Source: Candidatus Chlorohelix allophototropha (lineage in GTDB: Bacteria > Chloroflexota > Chloroflexia > Chloroheliales > Chloroheliaceae). From it: DNA of 64,000 bases. Positions 1-9,100 of the stretch are shown here, piece after piece. Position 1 is the stretch's first letter. Every line of letters starts with the position of its first letter. The translations under genes and the position numbers were made by a program. The notes below the pieces were generated by a model that had not been told where the DNA came from, searched no databases, and saw nothing but the letters and a program-made list of their open reading frames with translations. The DNA lies in contig NZ_CP128401.1 in NCBI RefSeq assembly GCF_030389965.1, positions 186,001 through 250,000 of the forward strand, written 5' to 3'.

Positions 1-1
1 A

Positions 2-298
2 AACTATGCCGGAGAATGGGTCTTAAACCTAAACCGCGCAGAAGAATTTACCCTGACCCAATCCAATTCGTTAAAAGCCAGCGGGAAATATTCACTTACC
101 GCCGATCAGCTAACCTTTGAAAGTAACGGAAATACCGGAAAGTTTAAATGGACATTTGACGGTAAGCAGCTAACCTTAAACCCGCTTGCAACTAATAATT
201 TCGCCTTTGATTTCGCACTAACCCTTCGCCCCCTGAACTATCTGCCCGAAATATCCATTTCAAGGTCAGCCAATCACCGCAATGCCCTTGCTGCCTAA
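2..298 (+). CDS. C-terminal part of an unrecognised protein, 5' end outside the window
   Basis: An open frame enters from the left edge and stops with TAA at 296-298, giving 98 residues. The visible part is polar and probably beta-rich, with alternating segments such as FTLTQSNSL, YSLTADQLTFES and KFKWTFDGKQLTLNPL. This resembles the strand pattern of lipocalin-like or other small beta-barrel domains, but no diagnostic motif is present, so no function is assigned. A rho-independent terminator follows the stop codon by about 10 nt, which supports this being the real end of a gene or operon on the plus strand. Confidence 0.6.
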   Translation, partial: NYAGEWVLNLNRAEEFTLTQSNSLKASGKYSLTADQLTFESNGNTGKFKWTFDGKQLTLNPLATNNFAFDFALTLRPLNYLPEISISRSANHRNALAA

Positions 299-307
299 CA
301 AATAGTG

Positions 308-338
308 AAAAGGAGTGGATATTATTCACTCCTTTTTT
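308..338 (+). terminator. Rho-independent terminator
   Basis: AAAAGGAGTG at 308-317 pairs perfectly with CACTCCTTTT at 327-336 over a 9-nt loop. The 3' arm merges into a six-T run at 333-338. It sits just after the stop at 298 and ends the upstream gene. Confidence 0.85.
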
Positions 339-349
339 AAGTTTAGCTA

Positions 350-379
350 TTGAACTTTAAACCAATTTCCCAATATAAT
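350..379 (+). promoter_or_regulatory. Sigma70-type promoter for the WD40/kinase operon
   Basis: TTGAAC at 350-355 and TATAAT at 374-379 are separated by 18 nt. The predicted start near 386 leaves a leader of about 31 nt before the ATG at 417, which has GGAG at 407-410. Confidence 0.6.
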
Positions 380-416
380 TGAACAAATGTAGCTGCTATA
401 CCCTTTGGAGAATAAT

Positions 417-3400
417 ATGCACCCCAGAAATATTTACACCGTCGGTGGCACCGTCGAAGCGGATAAACGCTTGTATGTAACCCGCAAGGCGGATGAAGAA
501 CTGCTGGAATTATGCCGTGCAGGTCAGTTTGCGTATATCCTCGCCCCCCGCCAGATCGGTAAATCCAGCCTAATGATGCGCACCTCCCAACGGCTTTCTG
601 AGGAAAGGGTCAAAACGGTCATAATCGACCTGACCCAACTGGGTACACAGGTGACTGCCGAAGCTTGGTATCTGGGTCTGTTGGCGATTATCGAAGATCA
701 GCTAATGCTGGACACCTCGGCGGTGCAGTGGTGGAAGGCGCATGCTGATTTGGGTATCACCCAACGCCTCACCCGTTTCTTTGAAGAAGTGCTGCTACGG
801 GAAGTCGCTACCCCAATAGTAATCTTCGTAGATGAGATTGATACCACCCTCAGCCTGACCTTCACCGACGACTTTTTCGCCAGCCTTCGCTACTTCTATC
901 AAGCCAGAGTGCGCTTGCCAGAGTTCCAGCGTCTGACCTTCGTGCTGGTGGGCGTAGCTACCCCCGGTGACCTAATCCGTGACCCCGCCCGTACCCCCTT
1001 TAACATCGGGCAGCGGTTGGATATGACCGACTTCAGCTTTGAAGAAGCGCTGCCCTTGGCGCAAGGTTTGAACGTACCGACCGATTCTGCCCCGGAGCTA
1101 TTGCGCTGGATCCTGAAATGGACGGGAGGACACCCGTACCTGACTCAGCGGTTGTGCCGGGTTGTTACCGAACAACAGTGGGAAATAAATTGGACTGAGG
1201 CAAAGCTGGATGAACTGGTGACGAACACCTTCTTCGGGGAGAAGAGCGAACAGGACAACAACCTGCAATTTGTGCGAGATATGCTGACCAGACGTTCGGA
1301 GAATGCCGAAGAGGTGCTACTGACCTACCGAGAAATTCGGCAAGAGCGCAAGGTGGTGCTAGATCAGGAGCAATCCCTATCAAAGACCCAGTTGAAATTA
1401 TCTGGGCTGGTAAAGCGGGAGGGGCGGGCGTTAAAGGTACGGAATAGTATTTATCGGACAGTGTTCGACGAGCGCTGGATAAAAGAACATCTGCCGATCA
1501 ATTGGGCGAAGCGGTTGAGGCAGGCATTCCGGCTGATAGCCGCTTCGTTGGCATTGGCGTTGGTGCTGGGAGGGTTGGCAATCTACGCCTTTATCCAGCA
1601 AGGAGAGGCGAGTAAACAGGCGGATGAAGCCAATAACCAGCGCAATACCGCTGAAACCAGAAGGGTTGAGGCTGAAACAGCCCGAAACCAGTCGGATCGC
1701 TTACTGCGTGGGTCAGAAGCGCAAGCGCTGGCTTTTCGCTCTCAAACTCAGACCGACCCAGAACTGGCGCTATTATTGTCGATAGAAGCCGCCCAGCGTA
1801 TTCAAGATGGCAAACTGGAAGATAGTGGAGGACAGGTGGAAGCGGCTTTGCGGCAAGCTCTGGCAAATTACACCCCGAATATTGCCCTGCGCAGCCCCGC
1901 TACCGTAACGAACAGCGCCTCATTCAGCCCGGATGGAAAGCGCCTGGTGGTAGTCGGAAATGACGGCTATGCCAGAGTGTACGAGGTCGGCGCTAACAAA
2001 GAAGTTATGGCTTTAGGCGGGAAGTTCGGTGCGGTAAACATTGCCGTATTTAGCCCTGATAGTAGTATGATCGCTACCGCCGATGCCGAAGGCAATACCA
2101 TCTTTTATGAAGCGGGCAGCGGGAAGCAGTTGGGCGACGTAATAACTTGCCAATGCTCTTTCAGCCAGATGGCTTTTAGCCCCGATGGCAAAATGCTGGC
2201 GGAGGGACCGGGTAATCGCGCCGTTCGAATACTCGACCCTATTGGCGGAAAAGTGTTATGGGAACAGTTTGATGAAGCTAGTATCTACAACCCGGTGTTC
2301 AGCCCGAACGGAAAATGGTTGGCTGTAGCAGGCGGAAGCCTTTTATATCTGTGGGATCTTACCAGTGGCACTATCCCCCCGAAAGAACCTTACCATATAA
2401 GAACAGGGTTTAAGAGCATAGCCATAACAAGCACAATTTTCAGCCCGGATAGCCGCTGGCTGATTCTAACCAGCACAGATTTTACTGCTAAAATCCTAGA
2501 TACCACCACCGGAAAGTATGTCGCTACCCTAAAACATAATGGCTTTGTGAATAATGCCGTATTTACCCCGGATGGAAAACAGGTTTTAACCGCCAGCAGC
2601 GATAAAACCGTTAAAGTGTGGGAGACCGAAAGCGGCAAAGAACTGCTTACCTTTCAGAACCATACCTCAGCAATTGAGGATGTGATTCTAAGTCCGGATG
2701 AAAAACTGGCAGTTAGCGCCGGGGATGATGCGACCATCCGGGTGTGGGATTATGTTAGCGGTAAGGAGGTGACGGTGTTAAAAGGGCACGCCGGAACGGT
2801 AGCGGGGGCGCCAAATCATGGGGGTTTTAGTTTTAGCCCAGACGGGAAATGGCTGGCTTCCACCAGCAGCGATGGCACTGCCCGATTGTGGGACTGGCAG
2901 GCACTTTCACAGAAACGCTTGATCTTAAACCCCAATACCGATCGTTTATTAAGCGCCAGTTATAGCCCGGATGGTAAAACCGTATTTACGGTAGCAAATA
3001 ATAACCCACCCCGTTTGTTCGATAGCGCCACCGGCAAACAACTTCTAACCCTTCAAGGATTTTTAACCCATAGTTTCCTAACGCTCCAGTTCTACCCCTC
3101 TGCACTCAGTCCGGATGGCAAATTGGCTGTTACTTCAGAAGGTTTTAACGACCATTCGACAAGGATTTGGGATATTTCAACCGGGAAAGAACTGGGTTTT
3201 CTGGACGGCGCTGCTTACACCGATTATGCGCTTACCAAGAATGGCCTTATTTACGCGGCTGTAAGGAAAGACCTGACAATTGAAATTCGGGATATGGAAA
3301 AAGATTCGATATTGCAGGGGGGCTTGAAAGGGCATCAGGCTGAAATAACCGGAATGGCTTTCAGCCCCGATTATAAGCTTTTGGGTTCAGCCAGCAAGGA

Positions 3401-4889
3401 TCAAACCGCACGCATTTGGGAAGTGGCTACGGGCAAAGAGGTGGCGGTTTTGAAAGGGCATAGCGGGGCAGTCACGGGAATTGAGTTCAGTCCCGATGGA
3501 AAATATGTGGTCACCGCCGGAGAGGATAAAACCCTACGTCTGTGGGATACAACAAACTGGCAAGAAGTGCGGGTTATCCGGGGACATACGGCTGAGATCA
3601 GCAGTGTAGCCTTCAGCCCGGACAGTCAGACCGTTATTTCAGGAAGCGCCGACAAAACAGCGCGAATTTGGGAAGTAGCAAGCGGCAAAGAACTGTTGGT
3701 ACTCAGTGGTCACACCGGGGGGATAACCAGTCTTGCGGTAAGCGAGGATGGCAAACGGATTGCCACTGCCAGCGAGGATGGCACTGCCAGAGTGTGGGAT
3801 GCCGCCAGTGGTACAGAACAAATGGCGCTGAGGGGGCATAGCGGAGCAGTTACCGCCGTATTTTTCAAGCCGGACGGGAGCAGGATTTATACCGGAGGGT
3901 TAGACAAAACCCTTCGATTGTGGGACAGCGCCAGTGGTAAGGAAATGAAAGTAACCACCGGCTTTACCAAACCCATCAAGCGTCTCTATACCTGTGCAGC
4001 TTTTAAGGCTATTCTGAAATTAAACACACCCATTGATCAAGCTGAGGACCCGGTCTGGGTGGTAAGCGATGAGGTATGGCGAAGTTTCGATTTGTACTAT
4101 GGCTATGGTTATGGCTATGTTCCCTTTGTCCCAACCTATATCGGCGCAATTTTCAGCCCGGACAGTAAACTGATTGCCACCGGAGGGAGTGATGGGGTAG
4201 TGAGATTGTGGGATAGCGCTACCGGAAAGTTGGTGCGTACCCTAGAAGGGCATACAAATCTAGTGGGTATGTCCGGAAATGACGGCTTTAGCCCCGATGG
4301 GCAGCGACTTGTAACGGGAAGTTATGATAAAACCGCCATCATCTGGGAAGTAGCTAGCGGCAAACAACTGGTTACCTTGCAGGGACATGCTGATGTCGTC
4401 ACCCTCGCTGCCTTCAGCCCAAATGGGAAGTTGGTAGTCACCTCTAGCGCAGATAATACCGCCCGTATTTGGGATGCCAGCAGTGGCAAGCAGCTTCAAA
4501 TTCTGAAAGGTCATACCGCCCCGTTATACACCGCCCGTTTCAGCCCTGACAGCAAGTTTATAATCACCGCCAGCATAGATGCCACCGCCCGCATCTGGGA
4601 TACAACTTCAGGAAAAGAGTTGGCAGTATTGTTGGGACACAGTGGACCGATAAGAGATGCCAGCTTCAGCCCGGATGGGAAAAACATCCTAACTGCCAGC
4701 GAAGATTCTACGGTCATTATCCGACCTTGCGAAATTTGCAGCCCTTTTACCCAAGTGCTGGAACAGGCTAAAAAGACCGTCACTCGTTCCCTCACCCCCG
4801 ATGAAAAAAACCAATTCGGGATAACGACTGCCGCTGTTTTACCGCTCAACCCAGTATCCCGCTGGAGTAGAAAACAAGAAAGAGCTTGA
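417..4889 (+). CDS. AAA-like ATPase with a membrane segment and about 21 WD40 repeats
   Basis: A giant membrane-anchored signalling or scaffold protein of 1490 residues from the ATG at 417. GGAG lies 6 nt upstream, so I prefer this start to an in-frame TTG at 405. Residues about 1-350 form an AAA_35-like NTPase: Walker A APRQIGKSS at 43-51, Walker B FVDEID around D139, the sensor-like TGGHPYLTQRL, and a winged-helix end (SGLVKREGRALKV). One transmembrane segment (about 370-392) and an Ala/Glu/Arg coiled coil follow. From about residue 485 to the end I count 21 'FSPDGK...W(D/E)' blades, equal to three seven-bladed propellers. A 60-residue non-repeat insert with a YGYGYGY run lies between blades 16 and 17. 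The next gene starts 10 nt downstream and shares the AAA module, so the two products probably act together. The ligand is unknown. Confidence 0.85.
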   Translation: MHPRNIYTVGGTVEADKRLYVTRKADEELLELCRAGQFAYILAPRQIGKSSLMMRTSQRLSEERVKTVIIDLTQLGTQVTAEAWYLGLLAIIEDQLMLDTSAVQWWKAHADLGITQRLTRFFEEVLLREVATPIVIFVDEIDTTLSLTFTDDFFASLRYFYQARVRLPEFQRLTFVLVGVATPGDLIRDPARTPFNIGQRLDMTDFSFEEALPLAQGLNVPTDSAPELLRWILKWTGGHPYLTQRLCRVVTEQQWEINWTEAKLDELVTNTFFGEKSEQDNNLQFVRDMLTRRSENAEEVLLTYREIRQERKVVLDQEQSLSKTQLKLSGLVKREGRALKVRNSIYRTVFDERWIKEHLPINWAKRLRQAFRLIAASLALALVLGGLAIYAFIQQGEASKQADEANNQRNTAETRRVEAETARNQSDRLLRGSEAQALAFRSQTQTDPELALLLSIEAAQRIQDGKLEDSGGQVEAALRQALANYTPNIALRSPATVTNSASFSPDGKRLVVVGNDGYARVYEVGANKEVMALGGKFGAVNIAVFSPDSSMIATADAEGNTIFYEAGSGKQLGDVITCQCSFSQMAFSPDGKMLAEGPGNRAVRILDPIGGKVLWEQFDEASIYNPVFSPNGKWLAVAGGSLLYLWDLTSGTIPPKEPYHIRTGFKSIAITSTIFSPDSRWLILTSTDFTAKILDTTTGKYVATLKHNGFVNNAVFTPDGKQVLTASSDKTVKVWETESGKELLTFQNHTSAIEDVILSPDEKLAVSAGDDATIRVWDYVSGKEVTVLKGHAGTVAGAPNHGGFSFSPDGKWLASTSSDGTARLWDWQALSQKRLILNPNTDRLLSASYSPDGKTVFTVANNNPPRLFDSATGKQLLTLQGFLTHSFLTLQFYPSALSPDGKLAVTSEGFNDHSTRIWDISTGKELGFLDGAAYTDYALTKNGLIYAAVRKDLTIEIRDMEKDSILQGGLKGHQAEITGMAFSPDYKLLGSASKDQTARIWEVATGKEVAVLKGHSGAVTGIEFSPDGKYVVTAGEDKTLRLWDTTNWQEVRVIRGHTAEISSVAFSPDSQTVISGSADKTARIWEVASGKELLVLSGHTGGITSLAVSEDGKRIATASEDGTARVWDAASGTEQMALRGHSGAVTAVFFKPDGSRIYTGGLDKTLRLWDSASGKEMKVTTGFTKPIKRLYTCAAFKAILKLNTPIDQAEDPVWVVSDEVWRSFDLYYGYGYGYVPFVPTYIGAIFSPDSKLIATGGSDGVVRLWDSATGKLVRTLEGHTNLVGMSGNDGFSPDGQRLVTGSYDKTAIIWEVASGKQLVTLQGHADVVTLAAFSPNGKLVVTSSADNTARIWDASSGKQLQILKGHTAPLYTARFSPDSKFIITASIDATARIWDTTSGKELAVLLGHSGPIRDASFSPDGKNILTASEDSTVIIRPCEICSPFTQVLEQAKKTVTRSLTPDEKNQFGITTAAVLPLNPVSRWSRKQERA

Positions 4890-4899
4890 GGGGAAGAAT

Positions 4900-7116
4900 A
4901 TGAGCCAGCAATTTCAAACCGGCGCTATAATCGCCGGAAAATATCGGATCGAGGGTGAAATCGGCAGTGGCGGGCTTGGCTCGGTCTATCTCGCCACCGA
5001 CCTCAAACTCAAAAGAGCGGTAGCCATCAAAACCTTGCGCCATAACCGCGCTAACTTTAGCCAGCAACTCCCTGGCACTTTCGAGGAATACTTGGCACGC
5101 TTTGAGCGAGAAGCCGCTATCAGCAGTTACTTTACCGCCAACCCCAATATTATTACCGTCTTTGGGCTAGAGCAAGACGAAGCCCAACACTATTACCTGC
5201 TTATGGAATACTTTGAAGGCGGCTCCCTCTCCGACCTGCTCAAAAAAGAGGGCAAGCTTTCAATTGAAAGAGCCTGTGCTATCACCCTCGACCTCTGCCG
5301 GGCTTTAGCCGAGATCCATCGCCACCCTGCCGACATAGTCCATCGCGACCTCAAACCCGCCAATGTTTTACTCAGAGCCAACGGGCAGGCGGTTATTGCC
5401 GATTTCGGGGTTGCTCAAATCGGACATGAGAGCAAGCGAGAATCCGATATAGTTGCGCCTCATCCCGGTTCTCAACCCTACATGTCCCCCGAACAGCGAG
5501 GCAGCAGTGGCTACCTTACCCCTGCCTCCGACCTCTACTCGCTCGGCTTGCTGCTCTATGAAATGCTGGTGGGCAAATTGTACAGCAAAATCAAAAAGCT
5601 ACCCCCCAGCCAGCTAACCCCTGCCATTCCTATTTGGCTGGACAGCCTGCTCACCAAACTGCTGGATAATGAACCTGAAAAACGCTACCAACAAGCCGAA
5701 GAGGTGCTTTCAGAACTACAAAAGGGACTGGACAGGCTCAAAAGCGAGGAAGAAACTGCCGAAACTACCCCCTTGCCAGGAATAGCAAAGAAAGCCGATA
5801 CGCCCCTCCACGCTGAACCCTACTCTGAGCCGGTACCGTTGGCGCAACTTTTGCCCTTAGAAAAGCCGGAAGGCACTATGAGTACCCAATCCCACTTCTA
5901 TATTGAGCGCCAATCCGACCCCATCGCGCTTGAGACCATCCGGCAGCAGGGGGTCACCATCACCATCAAAGCCCCTCGCCAAATGGGTAAAAGCTCGCTG
6001 CTGCTCAGAGTGAGGGAGGAAGCCCTTAAACAGAAAAAACAGGTGGCACTACTGGATTTTCAACTTATCGACAAACCGGCTCTCACCAACCCTGACCTCT
6101 TCTTTCGCCAGTTCTGCGACTGGCTCACCGATGAACTGGAGCTTGCCAGCAAAGTAACCGAATACTGGGAAACTCCCTTGGGCAACAGCCAGCGCACCAC
6201 CCGCTACATGCAGCGTTACCTGCTCAAAACCATCGAGGGACCGCTGGTGCTGGCGATGGACGAAGTGGATCGCATCTTTGACACCCCCTTCCGCTCCGAC
6301 TTTTTTGGAATGCTCAGGAGTTGGCACAACAGTCGGCAGAGCCAATCGCTGTGGCAGCAACTCGACCTGGTGCTGGTCACCTCCACCGAACCGTACCAAT
6401 TGATCGAAGACCTAAACCAATCGCCTTTTAACGTGGGGGAGGTGATTGAACTGGCGGATTTCAGTGGGGAGCAAGTTGCCGAACTGAACCGACGCTACCA
6501 AGCGCCCCTTTCCCCCGAAGAACTGGCTAAACTGATAACTTTGCTGGGAGGGCATCCTTACTTGGTAAGGCGGGGGTTGTATCTGGTAGCCAGCGGCAGG
6601 ATTACGGCGCAGGAGTTATTCAGCCGGGCTACCCAAGAACAGGGACCCTTTGGCGACCATCTCCGAAACCACCTTTTCCGCTTGTATGAGCGGGAGGAAC
6701 TGGTGGAAGGAATGCGGCAGGTGTTGCAAAAGCAGCAGTGCCCGGACGAGCGGGTATATTTCAGGTTGAGAGGGGCGGGCTTGGTGAAGCGGGAGGGACG
6801 GCTGGTAGTACCACGCTGCCAACTCTATAGCGAGTATTTCAGGGCAGTAGCGCTGGAGCAGGGACAAATATCGGCAAGTCCGCTAGCCTCAGAAATAGGG
6901 TCAAATTCAGCGAAAGCGCCTTTGGCGGGGTTGAGCGAACGGGAACTGGAAGTGCTGAAACTGGTAGTGGAGGGAATGACCAACGCGCAGATAGCGGAAA
7001 AGCTGGTATTGAGCATCCACACGGTGAACTCGCACGTCAGCTCGATCTATGGGAAGTTGGAAGTGACCTCCCGCACCGAGGCAGCGCGTTACGCCATCCA
7101 GCACAAGCTGGTATAG
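4900..7116 (+). CDS. Ser/Thr protein kinase - AAA ATPase - LuxR HTH fusion
   Basis: A 738-residue one-protein signalling chain. The N-terminal Hanks-type kinase has a glycine loop (IGSGGLGSVYLATD), the VAIK lysine, catalytic HRDLKPAN at 148-155 and DFG at 168-170. It ends near residue 285. The middle carries an AAA_35-like NTPase with Walker A APRQMGKSS at 358-366, Walker B MDEVD around D454-E455, and the same GGHPYL and LVKREGR motifs as the upstream WD40 protein. The last 60 residues (from about 678, LSERELEVLKL) are a LuxR/NarL-type DNA-binding domain. No membrane segment is seen, so it should be cytosolic. ATG at 4900 follows GAGGGGAAGAAT, 10 nt after the upstream stop. Inference: the WD40 partner senses, the kinase relays, and the LuxR domain sets transcription. 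Targets are unknown. Confidence 0.9.
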   Translation: MSQQFQTGAIIAGKYRIEGEIGSGGLGSVYLATDLKLKRAVAIKTLRHNRANFSQQLPGTFEEYLARFEREAAISSYFTANPNIITVFGLEQDEAQHYYLLMEYFEGGSLSDLLKKEGKLSIERACAITLDLCRALAEIHRHPADIVHRDLKPANVLLRANGQAVIADFGVAQIGHESKRESDIVAPHPGSQPYMSPEQRGSSGYLTPASDLYSLGLLLYEMLVGKLYSKIKKLPPSQLTPAIPIWLDSLLTKLLDNEPEKRYQQAEEVLSELQKGLDRLKSEEETAETTPLPGIAKKADTPLHAEPYSEPVPLAQLLPLEKPEGTMSTQSHFYIERQSDPIALETIRQQGVTITIKAPRQMGKSSLLLRVREEALKQKKQVALLDFQLIDKPALTNPDLFFRQFCDWLTDELELASKVTEYWETPLGNSQRTTRYMQRYLLKTIEGPLVLAMDEVDRIFDTPFRSDFFGMLRSWHNSRQSQSLWQQLDLVLVTSTEPYQLIEDLNQSPFNVGEVIELADFSGEQVAELNRRYQAPLSPEELAKLITLLGGHPYLVRRGLYLVASGRITAQELFSRATQEQGPFGDHLRNHLFRLYEREELVEGMRQVLQKQQCPDERVYFRLRGAGLVKREGRLVVPRCQLYSEYFRAVALEQGQISASPLASEIGSNSAKAPLAGLSERELEVLKLVVEGMTNAQIAEKLVLSIHTVNSHVSSIYGKLEVTSRTEAARYAIQHKLV

Positions 7117-7235
7117 CGCTCAGAGCAGCTCACCCCAATCTTTGAATTTGGGCTTAACCGCTAAACATTAATTCACCCGACTACTATTTACACGATTTGT
7201 GATCTTATTAACTAATAAAATAAGGTGAAAACCTC

Positions 7236-7264
7236 TTGACAAACAGAGCTCATTTCAGTACAAT
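7236..7264 (+). promoter_or_regulatory. Strong consensus promoter without a downstream gene
   Basis: TTGACA at 7236-7241 and TACAAT at 7259-7264 have an optimal 17-nt spacer. No plus-strand reading frame follows within 400 nt. A rho-independent terminator is found at 7431-7460, so the promoter most likely makes a non-coding RNA of about 190 nt. Confidence 0.7.
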
Positions 7265-7271
7265 GGTTCTA

Positions 7272-7316
7272 CATGGCAAGGCATGGCGGGGCAAGGTATG
7301 GTATGGCATGGTATGG
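7272..7316 (+). repeat. 5-bp tandem repeat, nine YAWGG units
   Basis: The units are catgg, caagg, catgg, cgggg, caagg, tatgg, tatgg, catgg and tatgg, in perfect 5-bp phase. It starts about 8 nt after the -10 box, so it would form the 5' end of the predicted RNA. Confidence 0.85.
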
Positions 7317-7430
7317 CTTTTCAGAAGATTGCCCAAGCTCACCTATCAGTAGATAGGACGCTTCTCTTTTGAAAAGATTACCGGATGGGCGCTTCCCTCA
7401 CAAAGGGTTATATCCCTAGTACGGTTTTGG

Positions 7431-7460
7431 AAAAAGTCGGGCTAATCCCCGGCTTTTTCT
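7431..7460 (+). terminator. Rho-independent terminator of the candidate small RNA
   Basis: AAAAAGTCGGG at 7431-7441 pairs with CCCGGCTTTTT at 7448-7458 (one G-T pair) over a short loop, with the T run as the 3' arm. Confidence 0.75.
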
Positions 7461-7700
7461 AATTCTCCGATATATTTTCTTTTCAGAACACCTGATCCAA
7501 AACTAAAAAGGAACAGCCGAGTTTACCCAACTGTCCTTCTCCTCTACCCGTTGGTAGCATCGGTCATCCAAGTTCGACCTTGGTGTAGGTATCCCACAAG
7601 CTATGCGGTAAAAAGCGAGCAGTTGCATTCAAAACCCTGAATTATTACCCCAATATTGGGTCTTCAGTATTGGCAGTCTGGTTTAATCATAGCGTGCACC
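7461..7700. other. Intergenic stretch with two inverted repeats, no gene seen
   Basis: A hairpin-forming stretch spans about 7508-7541 (AAGGA...TCCTT enclosing AGTT/AACT). A near-perfect palindrome, ACCCcAATATTGGGT, lies at 7647-7661, 40 nt beyond the 3' end of umuC. Neither carries a T run that would make it a clear terminator. No coding frame is supported. Confidence 0.4.
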
Positions 7701-8987
7701 TCAAGTAAGCGCCCAGGCTGTGGGCAAATCCTCCCAACTGGTGGTGTAAGGCGGAGAAACCCGCCCCCGCTTCATTTGCCATTCCTGCCCTATCCCGGCA
7801 GACCCCAGCCGTAGCGTATTCCGCCCGTAACGCCGGTTCAGGCTATCCACCGTCTCCATCAACCGTCCCTGCTGCTCGATTTGCCCCACCCCTTCCCCGA
7901 AATAGCTCAACTGCACCCCCTGCTGCGACAAACCCGTCACCAGCACCCCCGCTTTGTGGTAGCGATACCCCGCCCTATAAATCTTTTCCAGCCCTATGCA
8001 AGCATAATGCGTCAGCGCAGGCGTATAATTGGTGGGTTGTGGCAACGGCAGCGTAATATGCCCGGCGTATTGTGGCTCATCCACTCGAAAAGGGCTGGTG
8101 CGCACAAACACCTGCAACACGCTTGCCGCCGACCCCTGCCGCCGCAACTTCTCCCCTAACCTTGCCGTGTAGCTTGAAACCGCCTCCTTTAATTCCCCCA
8201 CACTCTCCACCGCTTGCCCGAATGAGCGCGACGACACCAGCGCTTTCTTGGGCGACACCGCCAATTCCAGCGGAATACACCCCACCCCTCGCAACTCCAA
8301 CACGGTGCGCGCTGCCAACACCGAAAGCTGCTTTCCCACCCAGCGTTCCGGCGCATACTTCAGGTCAAATGCGCTGCAATAGCCGTAATGACGCAACAAG
8401 GTTGCCCACTGGCTGCCAACACCCCAAATATCCTCCACCTCCGTTGCTGCCAGCAACTTATCCAACTCCTCCTCGCCCCACTCCGAAATATCCAGCACGC
8501 CCTCGAACCAAGGATCTTTCTTAGCGCGTTCGTTGGCAAGCTTCGCCAGCGTTTTGGTACGAGCTACCCCCACACTCACCGGAATCCCGGTACAGCGTTT
8601 CACTTGTGCCCGCACCTCTCGGCAAAAGTCCAGCCGTTGTGCTGCCGACATCTCCGGCAAACGCATAAAAGCCTCATCAATCGAATAAATCTCAAGCTCG
8701 GTTCCAAAGCCTTGCAGCGTCTCCATCACCCGCGCCGACATATCGGCGTAGCACGTGTAATTCGAGGAAAATACTGCCACCCCCTGCTCCTCCAAAAACG
8801 CCTTGCGCTTGAAATAGGGTTCGCCCATTTTCAAACCCAACTTCTTGGCTTCGTTCGAGCGTGCCACGATATTGCCATCGTTATTTGACAACACCACCAC
8901 CGGCTTACCTTCCAGGCGGGGCTGAAATACTCGCTCTGCCGAAACATAGAAATTGTTGCAATCCACCAACGCCAGCGCCGGATTCAT
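7701..8987 (-). CDS. umuC: Y-family translesion DNA polymerase UmuC
   Basis: This is the catalytic subunit of an error-prone Pol V-type polymerase that copies past DNA lesions during the SOS response. The 428-residue length is close to E. coli UmuC (422). The first metal-binding Asp is D9 in [16 protein letters not shown]. The second acidic pair is D104-E105 in YSIDEAFM, and the palm/fingers motif [12 protein letters not shown] is intact. The helix-hairpin-helix region ([18 protein letters not shown]) and the little-finger/C-terminal part follow. ATG at 8987 has GGAGGAA 9 nt upstream. It lies 113 nt downstream of umuD on the same strand, the usual umuDC order. Control by LexA is likely through the operator found upstream of umuD. 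Confidence 0.95.
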   Translation of the reverse strand: MNPALALVDCNNFYVSAERVFQPRLEGKPVVVLSNNDGNIVARSNEAKKLGLKMGEPYFKRKAFLEEQGVAVFSSNYTCYADMSARVMETLQGFGTELEIYSIDEAFMRLPEMSAAQRLDFCREVRAQVKRCTGIPVSVGVARTKTLAKLANERAKKDPWFEGVLDISEWGEEELDKLLAATEVEDIWGVGSQWATLLRHYGYCSAFDLKYAPERWVGKQLSVLAARTVLELRGVGCIPLELAVSPKKALVSSRSFGQAVESVGELKEAVSSYTARLGEKLRRQGSAASVLQVFVRTSPFRVDEPQYAGHITLPLPQPTNYTPALTHYACIGLEKIYRAGYRYHKAGVLVTGLSQQGVQLSYFGEGVGQIEQQGRLMETVDSLNRRYGRNTLRLGSAGIGQEWQMKRGRVSPPYTTSWEDLPTAWALT

Positions 8988-9100
8988 ATCTCACTTCCTC
9001 CATTTTTAGAGACCGCAAAGTAAAGATAAGTAAACTCCGTATAAAACCCATTTCCAGCCTCTTAACTTAACGCTTAACGGAAAGGTTTGCAGCACTCCCC

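Larger units (their letters stand above)
7271..7460 (+). ncRNA. Candidate structured small RNA
   Basis: The segment is bounded by a consensus promoter and an intrinsic terminator and contains no convincing ORF. It begins with nine copies of a 5-mer (YAWGG). It then shows an arrangement of nested stems: GCCCA near 7335 pairs with TGGGC near 7387, enclosing a perfect CCTATC-agta-GATAGG hairpin and a CTTTT/AAAAG hairpin, with a further CCC/GGG stem before the terminator. I do not recognise it as 6S, tmRNA, SRP or RNase P RNA. Whether it is expressed is inferred. Confidence 0.45.

Noticed and set aside
7563-7605. T-arm-like sequence CCAAGTTCGACCTTGG that could mark a tRNA
   Set aside because: No acceptor, D or anticodon arms can be built around it on either strand.
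8072-8524. Long plus-strand frame opposite umuC
   Set aside because: It is antisense to a gene with intact catalytic motifs and is a Pro/Thr-rich translation without a family match.
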